A stretch of DNA of 64,000 nt from Didymella arachidicola (taxonomy: Eukaryota; Ascomycota; Dothideomycetes; Pleosporales; Didymellaceae), in assembly GCA_016630955.3 (NCBI GenBank), contig CM050001.1:930001-994000 (forward strand). Direction: 5' to 3'. Position numbers and translations under genes: made by a program. The notes under the pieces were generated by a model, which was given only the letters and a program-made list of their open reading frames with translations, ran no database searches and was not told the origin of the DNA. Shown piece after piece: positions 17,635 to 28,812 of the stretch. Each line of letters begins with the position of its first letter. Positions within the stretch are counted from its first letter, which is position 1.

Positions 17635-19734
17635 CCGAGTCCGTGCGCGTGACGCCCACCATCGCGTAACGCCCCGCTAAGCAAATCGCACCCCATCTTC
17701 AACACCCCATAGCTCAGTCAATATGGACTCAATTCAAGAAGCGGCTACAGAATTCGATTTGCGCAATCATAAAGAACAACTTTCATACACAAAGTTTGCT
17801 AAAGCAAAGGGAGTTGATCGGTCTACGTTAGCGCGGAGGCACAAAGGGGTTTCAACTTCTAGGGAGGTCAAAGCAGTTAACCAACGGAAACTCAACAACA
17901 CTGAAGAACAAGAGCTTATTAAGCTTATTAATAAGCTTACTGAGGACGGATTCCCTCCTAACAGGCTTCAAATCCGAAATTACGCGTCTAAAGTAGCTGG
18001 TAGCAGCGTCTCTGATAGCTGGGTTACTCGCTTCCTCCACCGTCACACAGCTGAACTGGTCACCAAATGGGCAACAGGGAAGGATCGCAATCGCCACCAA
18101 GCTGACTCAGGGGCTTCTTTTGAGGCCTACTTCACACTTCTACACAGCAAGATAGCTGAGTACAGCATTGAGCCTCAGCACATGTACAATATGGATGAGA
18201 AGGGCTTCATGATCGGGGTACTTGAACGTGCAAAACGAGTGTTCTCCCGGCCACTGTGGGACAGCAAGCAAGTCAGAGGTACTCTCCAAGACGGCTCACG
18301 GGAGTGGATCACGCTTATTGCTTGCATAAGTGCCTCAGGGGAAGCCCTGCCAGCAAGCCTCATATACCCAGCAGCCAATCAAGCTATATACTCAGGCTGG
18401 GTGGAGGATATCAAGCCAGGGGAACACTCAGTCTTTGTCAGCTCATCTAGTACAGGCTGGAGCAACAACGAGATAGCTCTTGCCTGGCTTGAACAGGTGT
18501 TCGATCGCGCTACTAAGGCCACAGCACGGAGAAAGTATCGTCTTTTGATACTTGACGGCCACGGGAGCCACGTTACCCCTGACTTTATTGAGTACGCCAA
18601 CCAACGCAAGATACTCGTGATGATCCTTCCCCCTCACTCAACACACAGGCTCCAGCCACTGGACGTTTGCCTGTTCTCACCTCTGGCACGAGCATACTCA
18701 AATGAGCTTACGCAGTTCCTCCAAAGCAGTCAGGGGACCTCTCCAGTCACTAAATCAAACTTCTTACACCTGTTCTGGGCGGCGTGGCAGAGCTCATTTC
18801 AGGAGTCAACAATCGTCAACTCCTTTGCAGCCACAGGGATATGGCCCCCTGACGCCTCTGCTGTACTCAAACAAGTCAACAACACTTATACAGACAAAGA
18901 AGAACAATCAGGAGCTCTTAGACCAACAGACTGGAGGCGTATAAGGCAGGTACTTAAGGATCATGTGAAGGAACCTGACAGTGAGGCAGTGCGGGAGCTG
19001 ACAGGGGCAATTCACTCTCTTACTGCCCAGGTTGAGCTGCTTACTGAGCAGAACAAAGGCCTGCAGGAGTCTCTTGCACACAGGAAGAAGCACAATAAGA
19101 AGAGTAAGCCCCTGAGTCTCCAACAGCGGAAGGAGTACCAAAGTCAACCTGTATTTTGGTCTCCTCGGAAGGTCAGAGAGGCACACTATCGTCGGAAGAT
19201 CAATGAGCAAGAACAGGAGGAGCAGCATCTTCAAAAGCTACGTCAGAAGCAAGAGCAAGTAGCAATTAAGCTTCAGAGAGCAAGAGAGGCTCAGGAGAAG
19301 CGTACAGAGCGTGAGAGAGCTAAGGAGGTGAGGGTGCAGGAGAAGGCTAAGAAGGCAGCTGAAGCGCAGCGTCAAAGGGACGCTCGTCAAGCTACTACTG
19401 CTATCCAATTATCCCAAAAGGGTAAGCGTAAAGCCTTAAAAGCTACCTCAGGTAGCAATAAGCGTCAGAAACAAGCTGGTGATGCTGGTGGTGCGAAAGA
19501 AGCCCCTGAGGCACCCTCAGCTCCTCCACCAGTCACTACTCGCCGCGGACGCAACGTTAGGCTTCCAAGTAAATACAAGTAGCACAAGTAGTTCACATAG
19601 GTCTATTTACTACTCTACTACAATATTATACAATATTTGCTGTTGTTGGTGGCTCAGTAACCTTATTTTTCAACAAGTCGATAGGATCTCAGCGGGGCGT
19701 TACGCGATGGTGGGCGTCACGCGCACGGACTCGG
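17635..19734 (+). mobile_element. Pogo element D, copy 1 (D1), intact
   Basis: The 44-bp perfect TIRs start ccgagtccgtgcgcgtgacg and contain gcgtgacgccc / gcgtaacgccc 17 bp apart. TA flanks are at 17633-17634 and 19735-19736. Length 2100 bp, identical in length and in every translated frame to copy D2 at 51447-53546. No RIP damage is visible. Confidence 0.95.
17723..19582 (+). CDS. Pogo/Fot1-type DDE transposase, intact, 619 aa (D1)
   Basis: The N-terminal HTH region ('KAKGVDRSTLARRHKGV') is followed by a CENP-B-like HTH ('RNYASKVAG..DSWVTRFLHRH'). The DDE_1 core has 'NMDEKGF' (about residue 158), 'LILDGHGSH' (about 278) and 'RLQPLDVCLF' (about 313), all three Asp present. 'TGIWPPDASAVL' (about 373) corresponds to the LINE target motif in relatives. 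The C-terminal 230 residues are a long coiled coil and Lys/Arg/Glu helix with 'FWSPRKVREA' and a basic end 'TRRGRNVRLPSKYK'. Unlike B, C and E there is no zinc knuckle, so this is a second pogo clade, also represented by elements 0, F, H, I and K. The ATG lies 88 bp from the element end. Confidence 0.95.
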   Translation: MDSIQEAATEFDLRNHKEQLSYTKFAKAKGVDRSTLARRHKGVSTSREVKAVNQRKLNNTEEQELIKLINKLTEDGFPPNRLQIRNYASKVAGSSVSDSWVTRFLHRHTAELVTKWATGKDRNRHQADSGASFEAYFTLLHSKIAEYSIEPQHMYNMDEKGFMIGVLERAKRVFSRPLWDSKQVRGTLQDGSREWITLIACISASGEALPASLIYPAANQAIYSGWVEDIKPGEHSVFVSSSSTGWSNNEIALAWLEQVFDRATKATARRKYRLLILDGHGSHVTPDFIEYANQRKILVMILPPHSTHRLQPLDVCLFSPLARAYSNELTQFLQSSQGTSPVTKSNFLHLFWAAWQSSFQESTIVNSFAATGIWPPDASAVLKQVNNTYTDKEEQSGALRPTDWRRIRQVLKDHVKEPDSEAVRELTGAIHSLTAQVELLTEQNKGLQESLAHRKKHNKKSKPLSLQQRKEYQSQPVFWSPRKVREAHYRRKINEQEQEEQHLQKLRQKQEQVAIKLQRAREAQEKRTERERAKEVRVQEKAKKAAEAQRQRDARQATTAIQLSQKGKRKALKATSGSNKRQKQAGDAGGAKEAPEAPSAPPPVTTRRGRNVRLPSKYK

Positions 19735-19736
19735 TA

Positions 19737-21795
19737 GTATAGACGTTATAGCTAATTATTTTTTCTAGATATATAGTATAGTAAGTATCTACTAACTAAA
19801 CTTACACGCGACGCTAGAAGAATAAGACGTAGACTAAAACCTAGCCGTCGAGTTGTGTTCTTGTAACAACTATTATCAAGACTTCCACACTGCGTACCTA
19901 AACAACTAGCGGCAAGTAGGCCTAGTTTAAGTATAGATCCGGATTGCTGTTGTGAAATACATGCTAAGTCGACGCTTTCGTGATCACAGACTTAGGTTCT
20001 TGCAGTAGTACTACCCATCTTTGAGCCACACGACTAAGGCGATGACTTCATCCTCGCTGAACTCATCGCCAGCGTTACTACTAACGTCACCAGTTGTACG
20101 GTGGCTGCTCCAATCGTCAGCCAAGCTGTTTGCTACGATGGATCTATATATGAAGTAAGGGAACGGCCTGTGCAGGTTGAAGGCTGACCTAGATTTTAAG
20201 CACTGATGGCAACTGGTGGCACTTCGGCGTCTTCTCGCTGCGAATACTCCATCAGAAGAGCTACCAGACGTCCATCACCATCATGTACACTAAGGAGATA
20301 GCTTATCGGTCCTTAGTTCAAACATATATTAACCCCGTCGCCCGCTGCTGGAACAATTTTCACCTTTACATTTTTGCACCTAGGTCCATACCTCCGCCCA
20401 ATCGTCATTTCGGTAGTTTTACTTAGAGCAGGTCCTCATCGATCGTGGCTTAATCTGATAGCTCTCGATTCTCACCGTGTAATCACGCTCGATCCTCGAA
20501 TCACCAGCCAAAATGCTGCCTGCCAGTCCCACACCGATTCTCGCAAATCTTATCCGAATTAGGAAGCCAAAACTTGCAGGACATGCATAATCAATATGCA
20601 CTGCTCAATCCAGCGGCTAGCCGAGCTGGAAAGTTGTCTCAGGCCAAGTGCTTGAAATCTCAGGCCCCACTTGTACGACATGAGCACGACAATAAATCAG
20701 CTTTGCGGTGGCATTTCAAGCTGACACTTGCATCATGCCCAGAAGTCATCAATAATCTCGCTGATTGTGCTGTTCGCTCTGCATTAGTCAATAAAAATGC
20801 AGGCAAAGCAAGTCTAGCACAATGCACATACTTAGAATCATCTAATGACGTGTCTTAACGCGCAGAAAGGTTGGAGTATGACAGGAATGTTATGCACAAT
20901 AACGTAGTCTAGGGCTCACCGCTACTTCGCAGAATGTGATGGCGTTTGCACTCAACGCACAGCTCTTGCGTTTGCCAAAGTCTCCAGACTGAGCATGAAC
21001 CACTTTTTACTCTTGGCTACAGATTGGTCGCCTCAGTCGATCGATGGAAGTTCGAGTTACATCCGCGAGTCCTTCACCTCACGCTTCACATGGAAAATGA
21101 TAAACGTCATCAGGCCAAGACAGTGTGCCCCGTCCTAACACCACAGTGCAGCTCTTGGCGGCCCCTGCATAGAGCAGCTTTGCTATTGCTCAAGGCTGAA
21201 CATGTATCTCACTACTATTGTAGACTGAGTTTTATGCATCTGCGCCCGCAGGCTGATGTGGTTGCTCGAGCTACGATCAGCATGGGGATCTTCTTGCAAG
21301 CGAATTGGAACCAGTAGGCTTTGCAGAGGTGTGGGCAAGGTCGGCCATGAGGCGGAGTTCCTCATCGCAATGCTCTCATGCAGCCAACCGCCGCGGGCCG
21401 TTCTTTACTGGTACGTTACCGTCTCAAGATCGATCCTTCAGAACTGCCGCGCCCTGTTCAGTGCAACAGATCCCGACTGGAGTACGGCTTCTCCGGCTGG
21501 TATCCTGCTCTTACGGAGCTCAATATGCGACCGAGTGCATCGCACCCTTGTGGCCATGGTAGATCGTTGCATCGACCCATGCTTCCACCCGTGGATCTTT
21601 CCAACAAGAGGAACGGCCGGTTGCATGGCCGATGACCCGGTAGCCTCACTTCGAGTGGCCAATATGCACGCTTCGCATCTATTTGCCGACTTCAGATAGT
21701 ACGATCTGTGTCGTTAATGAGATGGTCTGCTCCGAGCACACCGCTATCGTCGTATCATACGGACCAGACCGAACCCTAGGCCACTTCTCATCGGC
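19737..21795. other. Long stretch without a supported gene
   Basis: The first ~160 bases are AT-rich filler as between the transposons. The rest has normal composition but only short frames that resemble nothing (for example 20574-20858, 20946-21317, 21256-21699). It may be old, mutated host DNA. Confidence 0.45.
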
Positions 21796-22655
21796 ATGCC
21801 GAACACCAATGACAACACTTCGGTCCATGAACACACGTTCCGATCAGTCTGGTCCAGCATTGATCGTTGTCAATCCGATATGTGCACGTTCAACACTACG
21901 CTGTGTTCCCTCGCATCTACATCGCAAGGCTCTGCTATTGTTTTCCTGATTTATCATGAAGGACCACTTGTGATCGTATATAGGGTAGTAGCCCCGGACG
22001 AGGTCGAGTGTCGCCACAAAGCGGCTCTAAGTATGACATACGAGCACGTAGCAATGATTCCTTTTATGCTTGATGCATCGCATCTCACCCCAGAAGAAGC
22101 AGCCGAACGAGCCGCGAACCCATCATTATGGGCTGCGAGACGTTATGGTATGCCTGAACACATCTTCCAGGCAGCATGTCAGTTGCCAGTTCTTCATCAA
22201 TGGCCTTGACTGATTGTGTTTTAGCTGAGCGACATGGAAACGAGCTGTCGAAGCGTGAAAGCTCAACACCTCTAGCCAACTACGCAACTCCCACAACTCC
22301 ATTTTGTCCCACCAGATCTCGCTTCCTACTACACCCAGATTCGACACCACCGTCAAATAGACCGCAAGATGGGCAGAGTCAATTGGCAGCTTCATCGCCA
22401 AGGCCGCAGACACCATCGAATACAGGTCCATCTGATGCGCATAATGCAGCAAGCCCAGAAGCATCCTCATCGTCCGGAGCTTACTTCTCCACGGTCCTGT
22501 CACCATCGGTTTCCTCGGATGAGATCGACGTTGACTCACCACTAGCTATACAACGACGCCCTGGGCACGACTGCACTAAGTCGAATCGCCCGGGCGGCTC
22601 GAGATCTTTTGCGGGATCGGAGGGAAGAAGGAAAAAGTGCGAGAGGACCACATAG
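21796..22655 (+). other. Possible decayed gene of unknown type
   Basis: The frame 21796-22209 (ATG start) has a protein-like segment 'HEGPLVIVYRVVAPDEVE' and 'LDASHLTPEEAAERAANPSLWAARRYGMPEHIFQ'. It is followed, overlapping in another frame, by a Ser/Pro-rich 159-codon frame (22176-22655). The two could be exons of one gene, but no clear intron joins them, and an open minus-strand frame overlaps. No family recognised. Confidence 0.25.
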
Positions 22656-23129
22656 AATAGTTAGCGTTGACAGCTGGGCTGTAAGATGGTATTTGGATCT
22701 ATTGGGCAATTGGTGGCAGTAGTCTAGTGTATGCAGCAAGCCGAACGCCTTCTGTTGTAGTCTCCAGCATCCCGCAAGCGACGCTCGAATTCTGACTTTC
22801 TTTGACTGGATCTCTGATCAAACTTGATTGTGACAATTGCTCTGGCAATGTACGGAGAAATTGTGGTGTGAGCCTTCTAGTACGATTGAAAGCCGTGCCC
22901 AGAGCGTCAGCCTCATCAGCGGGTACGGTACCATGTGGCCTTTCCGATTGCATTCTTAGTTGGCGGAGCACGGGCTGCTGTGATCTTCGGCCCGAGAGGT
23001 TGTGAACTGGGTTCGGGCTGCGATGAGCAGGGATGGCATGTCAAGGCGCTGTATCCACCCAGGGAGAACTCCTTGATTTGAATGTCAGCTTCAAGTCTGT
23101 AGCCACCACAAACATTAGAAACCGCCTCT
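22656..23129. other. Intergenic, no gene seen
   Basis: There are only short frames on both strands without domain features. Confidence 0.4.
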
Positions 23130-23350
23130 TCAGTGAATGCCTCGGATCTTGGGCACCCTTATGTACTTCAACATTTGTCAGCGGATAACTGGCAGGAGCT
23201 TTTCAGACGACAGCTTTCAGACGACAAAATTGACAAGCATTACGAATTCGCAAAGGAAGAGATGGTGCATCGCTAAATTTGGCTTGACCCGTCGTCGTTC
23301 TTCAATGCCATCAACGAGACCATAGCGGTGTCCCTTAGGAACACGTGGTA
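23130..23350 (+). pseudogene. Coding-like fragment, unidentified
   Basis: One frame reads 'HLSADNWQELFRRQLSDDKIDK', then 'HYEFAKEEMVHR', a TAA, then 'IWLDPSSFFNAINETIAVSLRNTWYESC'. The amphipathic, typical protein composition on both sides of a single TAA suggests a mutated exon. I do not recognise the family. Confidence 0.3.
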
Positions 23351-24727
23351 CGAGTCGTGTTACAGAACGTCTGGCTCCCGCGTACTCAGACTGCTGTCCG
23401 TTCTTTAGTGTAATCGAGTTTGTCGCTCACGTGTGAGCTTTGATCGCCCACACAGTTACTTTTTCCGCCTCAAATGCAAGCGTTCGATGTTTGCGTCCTC
23501 CTTCAGGTCATCCACGCGATGGCTGCATAATCCTCCTGATTCCGGCGTGTCCAGCAGACACAAAAGGGGGGATAGATGATATCTAAACAGAAGGCTGACC
23601 CACATACCTAGGTAAGGCGCAGTCGAAGCTACTGTCAATATGAGAGGTGGTGCCGTGAGTGCCACCACTGGCTCAGCGAATAGCAACCATTGCCAACGGA
23701 ACTGCGTGCATATTGGGATTTACCAGACAATATCATTAACAGTACTCCCATCGATAGGATCTCGAATGCTAATCAACCCTGGTCGAGAATTGTCTGTCAT
23801 GTCCATGGCAACGCGGTTCAAGAAGCTGATGTGGTCTCGAAATTTTGAAACCGGCCCACCACTTCGCATGTTGCTGGCCACAGTACCGTTGCCATTGGAA
23901 GCATTGGCGAGGCAACAGTGCAGACAAAGATACTCACAAGAGGTGCACAGGGTTCGCAGGCGCGGTGCTCCGATTGTGAAGTTACCGAGGTTCCCACGGC
24001 TGCATTATGCTGGCATTGATGGTTGATGGGCGATTTATGCGAAGATTTCCATGGTTCGCATAAAGTATTGCAAGGGTTCGAAGTCATGTCAGCAAAGTCA
24101 TGCCACGCTTAACTTTCCAGAAACATGACGGGACGACGATGTCTCTGCCAGGCATGGTTCCCTCGTGCATAAGAAGAGTCACTCGTTGCAGTCCAGATGT
24201 GGAGGAGAAGGTTGGTTCCAAGGTTGCCTACAAGCGGACATCCCTGCGTGCTGACTAAAATGCCAAGCATTCAGCACGTGTTGACGAGGCGCGTTCCCAG
24301 CCACTCCCTATCGTCTCCACTTCAACACCTCACCTCGTCGATCAGCACCACCACCCATCACCAACACTCTCTCTGTGCGATACGGTGCTCATACGAACCG
24401 ATATACTATACCTACCACCATCTGCAGAAGCTGCCCGATCATCTCGCACCGCTTGCTCGACTCAGTCTCGCCATCCTTGTGATCTCACACGGCCTCTGAC
24501 GCACGCGGACTCGGCCTCTCCGCTCGACTTGCTCAGTGCAGGCGTCGGTCTGCAAACGTCAGAGGGACGGTCTCAGGCCTGCAGCGGCGCGACGGGCGGT
24601 GGACGCGGACAAGAGCCAAGGCTGCTCGGGAAAGCCTGGGTGGGTGGGCCTTGCATTGTCGTCGTCAGCTGTCACATTGCAAGGGGGACGGTGAGCGCTC
24701 CCTTCCTGTACGTAGACTGATAGCAGC
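23351..24727. other. Intergenic, no gene seen
   Basis: Open frames at 23640-24026, 24197-24499 and 24385-24720 are Ser/Thr/His-rich and lack family features. The last part may contain the leader or a first exon of the following gene, since an AG acceptor-like site lies just before the ATG at 24728. Confidence 0.4.
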
Positions 24728-26619
24728 ATGAGTAAATCCAGTGTGGGCAAGCACGGCTTCCCCGTCTTAGTCTGCCTCACATCAAATCCACTGTCCTTGT
24801 CCTGCACCCTGCGCATCCAGCACCATGAGCCGCGCAAGCAGGTCACGCTCATGCTTCGGACGTGTGTGCCACTCCACGGCACTGACGAACAGACTTTTGT
24901 TGGGCAGTATGATGCCGACAACCTGACTATTGGTGACGATGGCACCGTTCATATACCAGAGGACCGCAGCGCCAAGATCGCGCGCAATTCTACCTCTAGC
25001 CAGATGACCACGCTGTCCTTACATCTCAATCACCCATGTCCGCTGTGGTGTCCGCGTAGTGAAGCACTCCTGCCGGCGCTGGAGCCCGCGCGCGTCGAGG
25101 CTTTCAGTGAGCTGGTGCAGCTTGCCAAAGCGGTGACACTGCGCATAGTGTTTGACTATAACTGGCTGAGTCTCGATGCGCGGGTGCCATACCAACGTCT
25201 CATCAAGGGAAAGGAGAGACTGACGGGCTTCCCTGTGCACGAATACTACTCGAGGCTCTACCGGCTGGCGGACTGGAGAGCATTTGGGCCAGTCGAGGCG
25301 CCGAGCACAGCAGAGGCATCGAACAAGCGGCAGCGGCGACGTAAGTGCTCTGCATCGGAAGTCCTGGTCAAGCTGACTGTGCAGTGTCGAGTCCGCTGCC
25401 CTCTCCTCCGCCGTACAAGCGCCAAGTCGTCGAGCCTGAGCACGTGCCATCACCAACTGAGATCGCGACCTCCCCTGTGAGTGTCAGGTCAAATGACGAG
25501 GCGAGCGAGTTCAAGGCCCGCGCCATTGCTGCTGTCGTACAGCGTCACCTGCCCGCCGTTCTCGACGACCTGCATACACATCATGCGAAGCAGACACCAA
25601 ACGTGGCGTGTGGGCCGTGCATCTTCTGCGGCCTTGTTGAAAAGCATCTGCCCGGATGCATGTTTCAGGATTGCGAGGCGGACGCCAGATGTGTTGCGGA
25701 GCTGATGGAGCGCTGTCTTCCTGATCTCCTTGCCGATCAGCTGCTCGCCGCGGTCTCACAGAATGTTCGGGGAGATTGCATTGAGCGAACAGTTGGCGGC
25801 CGGGGTGTTGAGCACGAAGCCAAACCCAGACAGGAGGACAAGAGAAATGACTCTCAGTCTCGGTCTATCTTCCATCTCGTTCAGCTACATATGCCTGCTG
25901 CGCTCGCAGATGCTCTCCCTGCTGCTTTGAAGCGCACACTGCCCGCAGTCCTCCCTGGTGTTCTTCCTGCAATGCTTGCTGACGTCCTGCCCACCATCTT
26001 ACCTGACATCCTCCCCTCAATTCTGCCTAGCCTCTTCGCCCTCCCCACCTCTTTTACATCTTCCTACGACTCTTCCTCCTTCGACAACTCTCCATCCCCG
26101 CCACCTAAAGGGCTATCAGCCCCTGCACAAGACCTCTCTAACAGCTACAACCTCCGCATGCACGACCTGACCGCCCTCGGCGCTACACTCCTCCCACATC
26201 TGCTCACGCATCTGCGTCCACAACTCGCCAAGATGCACGCCCGCTCCCTGGCCCGAGGCGTTCACTACTGGCAGAAGACCGCATTTCTGGACCTCGAAGA
26301 GACCGCCGAGGGATACAAGGGCGAGCTAAGTAAGCTGCGGGACAACGGCATAGAGGAGTTGCAGCGCGAAGCTAGATGTGCGGTTGATGGTGTGAGAGAG
26401 GAGGCGGGAGGTGTCGCTGAAGATGTTGAGGCAGAGGTGTGTGAGCGGGTAGACGAGCAGATTAGACAGAGGGGTGACAAGGCCGTCGGGGATGTGAGGA
26501 GGGCGATACAGGCTGCGATGCAAGAAGCAGAGCAGCCCGTCACAGGGGGTTCACGGCGTAGAGGCTGGAGAAGAATGGGCAAGGGCGGATTTCACGGCGT
26601 TGGACAACGAAGAGGGTGA
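24728..26619 (+). CDS. Two-exon unknown protein with Leu-Pro repeats, ~615 aa
   Basis: Exon 1 is 24728-25340 and exon 2 is 25385-26619, joined across a 44-bp intron (gtaagt donor, gctgac branch, gcag acceptor) that keeps the frame. The N-terminal half contains 'QVTLMLRTCVPLHGTDEQTF', 'PCPLWCPRSEALLPALEPA' and 'VFDYNWLSLDARVPYQRL', strings that look like a conserved lineage-specific domain. After a Pro-rich linker the second half has a run of LPxxL units between about 25890 and 26040 ('LPAALKRTLPAVLPGVLP'), then a coiled coil (26290-26520). No catalytic motif is seen. Near the end a GGGGG run (about 26545) is followed by an alternative frame giving 'EEWARADFTALDNEEGELPF', which looks more natural than the current tail, so a late frameshift is possible. 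Confidence 0.6.
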
Positions 26620-27094
26620 GTTACCCTTCTGGCTCTAGATCGTCGCACTAGTGCATGCTCGTCTATTCAGTGCTGCCATCGCAACCACGTTTGTACGTCG
26701 GAGGCGTTTCCGATCAACACATGGCCGCTTGCAGACAGCGAGAAGCACGCCTTCTCGGCAAATCATCGGGTGGTTCCGTAAGGGTCTTCGGCAAATGTGA
26801 CGGAATACGAGGCTCAGCGTATCGGCTGTTACATGAGCCCGGGGACCAGGGCGCAAGGAGATACAACGTGGCGAAGCGAACACCTAGCCCAACTTTGCCG
26901 AGTCAGAGTTGTGAATTCATTGGTCGGGTGGAGGTAAACCCAAGGTAATTTTTGGATGTACGACGAACCAGCTCTTATGCTCAACGCCACGCCTGCCTTT
27001 GATTCGCCGGCTCAATCGGAGCTGTCAACATGAGGGAACACCTTCACCATAGAGTTTGAGCCGTTTTCGAGCACCATGGCAATGATGGCACCCA
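26620..27094. other. Intergenic
   Basis: No supported gene. This is the 3' flank of the two-exon gene and the 5' flank of the receptor gene. Confidence 0.5.
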
Positions 27095-27100
27095 TATATA
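27095..27100 (+). promoter_or_regulatory. TATA box of the CFEM receptor gene
   Basis: TATATA (cccatatataattcc) lies about 70 bp upstream of the ATG at 27166. Confidence 0.45.
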
Positions 27101-27165
27101 ATTCCCAGATCCATTCCACAGACGCTTTCTGATGTTTCGTCCACAGCAGGGCCGTTTCCGATGCA

Positions 27166-28812
27166 ATGAGAGCATTCTCCATTGCTGCAAGCCTCACATG
27201 GCTGTTGCTGAGTCTCATCTCAGGCTTCAGTGATGCTCGTCCATCCACGTTTGACTTGGTGACACAGCCATTCGATATACCAGATGAGCTTGTGACTCTG
27301 CACAGTCTCGCAACATCAACAACCCATACAAGAGGACTGGGTATAGGAGACATTCCCGGTTGTGGAGTAAGTGTACCTCCCAGGCTCACCTATTCGGCGT
27401 TGATCTAACCGCAATCCCAGCTCAAATGCATGCTTCAATACATCCCTGAGAGCGGCTGCAATCTGACTGATACCCTTTGTGTATGCACCAATGCAGGGTT
27501 GAACGCGCAGCTAAGTGCGTGCTTGCTCGCGAATTGTACCATGGCGGACAATCTTGGTATGTTGCCGCTGCGAACACAGTTACTGCAGCACTGACAGATA
27601 TCGCAGGCACTGCGCGGGTCAATGCAGACCTGTGTGTACTTTCTGAGGAGTCGCAACGCAGCAGTGTTATTGCATACACTATTGCTGTGTACGTTGTTGC
27701 GCTTAGCCTTGTAGCACTTCGCGTGTTGAGCAAGATTGTCTCAACGGGGCTGGCCTGGAACGATGCACCCATTGTTGCGGCTGTGTTATTGGCGGCGGTG
27801 CCGATCGCATGTGTGCTCTCTAGTGCGTTGACTCCAACGCAGACACTCACACACGCTGACCGCCTGGCAACAGTGGCGAAGATTGGTTTCGGCGAGCATC
27901 TCTGGAACCTTGATGACGACACCTTCCTGCCGATTCTGCGGTACTGTAAGTGTAGGCCGATGCACGACCCGTGCAAACTGCTGACAAAGTACCAGTCTAC
28001 ATTGCATGGTCTACTTATGTTGCTATCCTTGGCCTGATCAAACTGTCCCTGATCATGTTCTACCTCGACGTGTTTCCTACACGGAGCTTCAAGGTGGCCG
28101 GATGGGTCGTATTCTGGTACATCTCCATCAACACAACGATTATCTTCTTCCTGACAATCTTCGCGTGTCAACCCATTTCCAAGTTTTGGGATCGGGATCT
28201 CAAGGGCAAGGTCAGCAGAGCTCAACAATACCTTCCGCGGTGACTTGCTGACATTAATACTGCAGTGCACGGATATCCAGGCAATAGGCTATGCCAACAG
28301 CATCTCCGCAATCTTACAAGACGTCATTTTGGTCGTGCTACCGTCGTGTTACTTGAGAAGGCTGCAGATGAAAAGATCGCGGAAGCTCGCAGTGGCGATT
28401 ATGTTCTTGATTGGGAGTTTGTGAGCATCCGTCTATCTCCACATTGCTTCTTGTCCATACTGACCTGCCCAGCGGCTGTATAACGACCATCGTCCGTCTG
28501 CGGACTCTTCTGATTTTCAAGATCTCCTTCGATCCAACGTGGGATTACGTGTCGATTGTGATCTGGACCGAGCTCGAGATCACCGCCGCATTCGCTTGCG
28601 TTTCGCTGCCCGCTATTCGCGTGCTCCTTATCAAAGTCGTGCCAACGCATCTCAAGTGCTGGCTTTCTGACGTTACGTACAGCCCGAGTTACGCGACACC
28701 GAGAGAGGTGTCGCCGAAGGAGGGTCAGTCGGGGCGGAGCTGGCATAAGAACGATACATGGATCAACTTGGCTTCGACTGAAGTTAGCGGACAGAGGCGG
28801 AATAATGGCTAG
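27166..28812 (+). CDS. CFEM-domain Pth11-like seven-helix receptor, 461 aa, six exons
   Basis: Exons are 27166-27366, 27421-27556, 27607-27945, 27996-28210, 28266-28420 and 28473-28812. The five introns are 50-55 bp, four with GTAAGT/GTATGT/GTGAGC-like donors, one with GTCAGC, all with CTAAC/CTGAC branch points; total 1386 nt in frame. Residues 1-25 are a signal peptide. A CFEM domain follows with eight Cys: 'IPGCG', 'LKCM', 'ESGCNLTDTLCVC', 'LSACLLANC', 'NADLC'. Then come seven hydrophobic helices, including 'LIKLSLIMFYLDVFP' and 'IFACQPISKFWD', the hallmark of the fungal rhodopsin-like integral membrane domain. Known relatives (Pth11 of Magnaporthe) sit in the plasma membrane and sense surface cues. 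The cytoplasmic tail is Ser/Arg-rich. No disabling mutation. Confidence 0.9.

Noticed and set aside
22126..22542. Minus-strand 138-codon frame
   Set aside because: It overlaps two plus-strand frames, none with family features; I could not decide in its favour.
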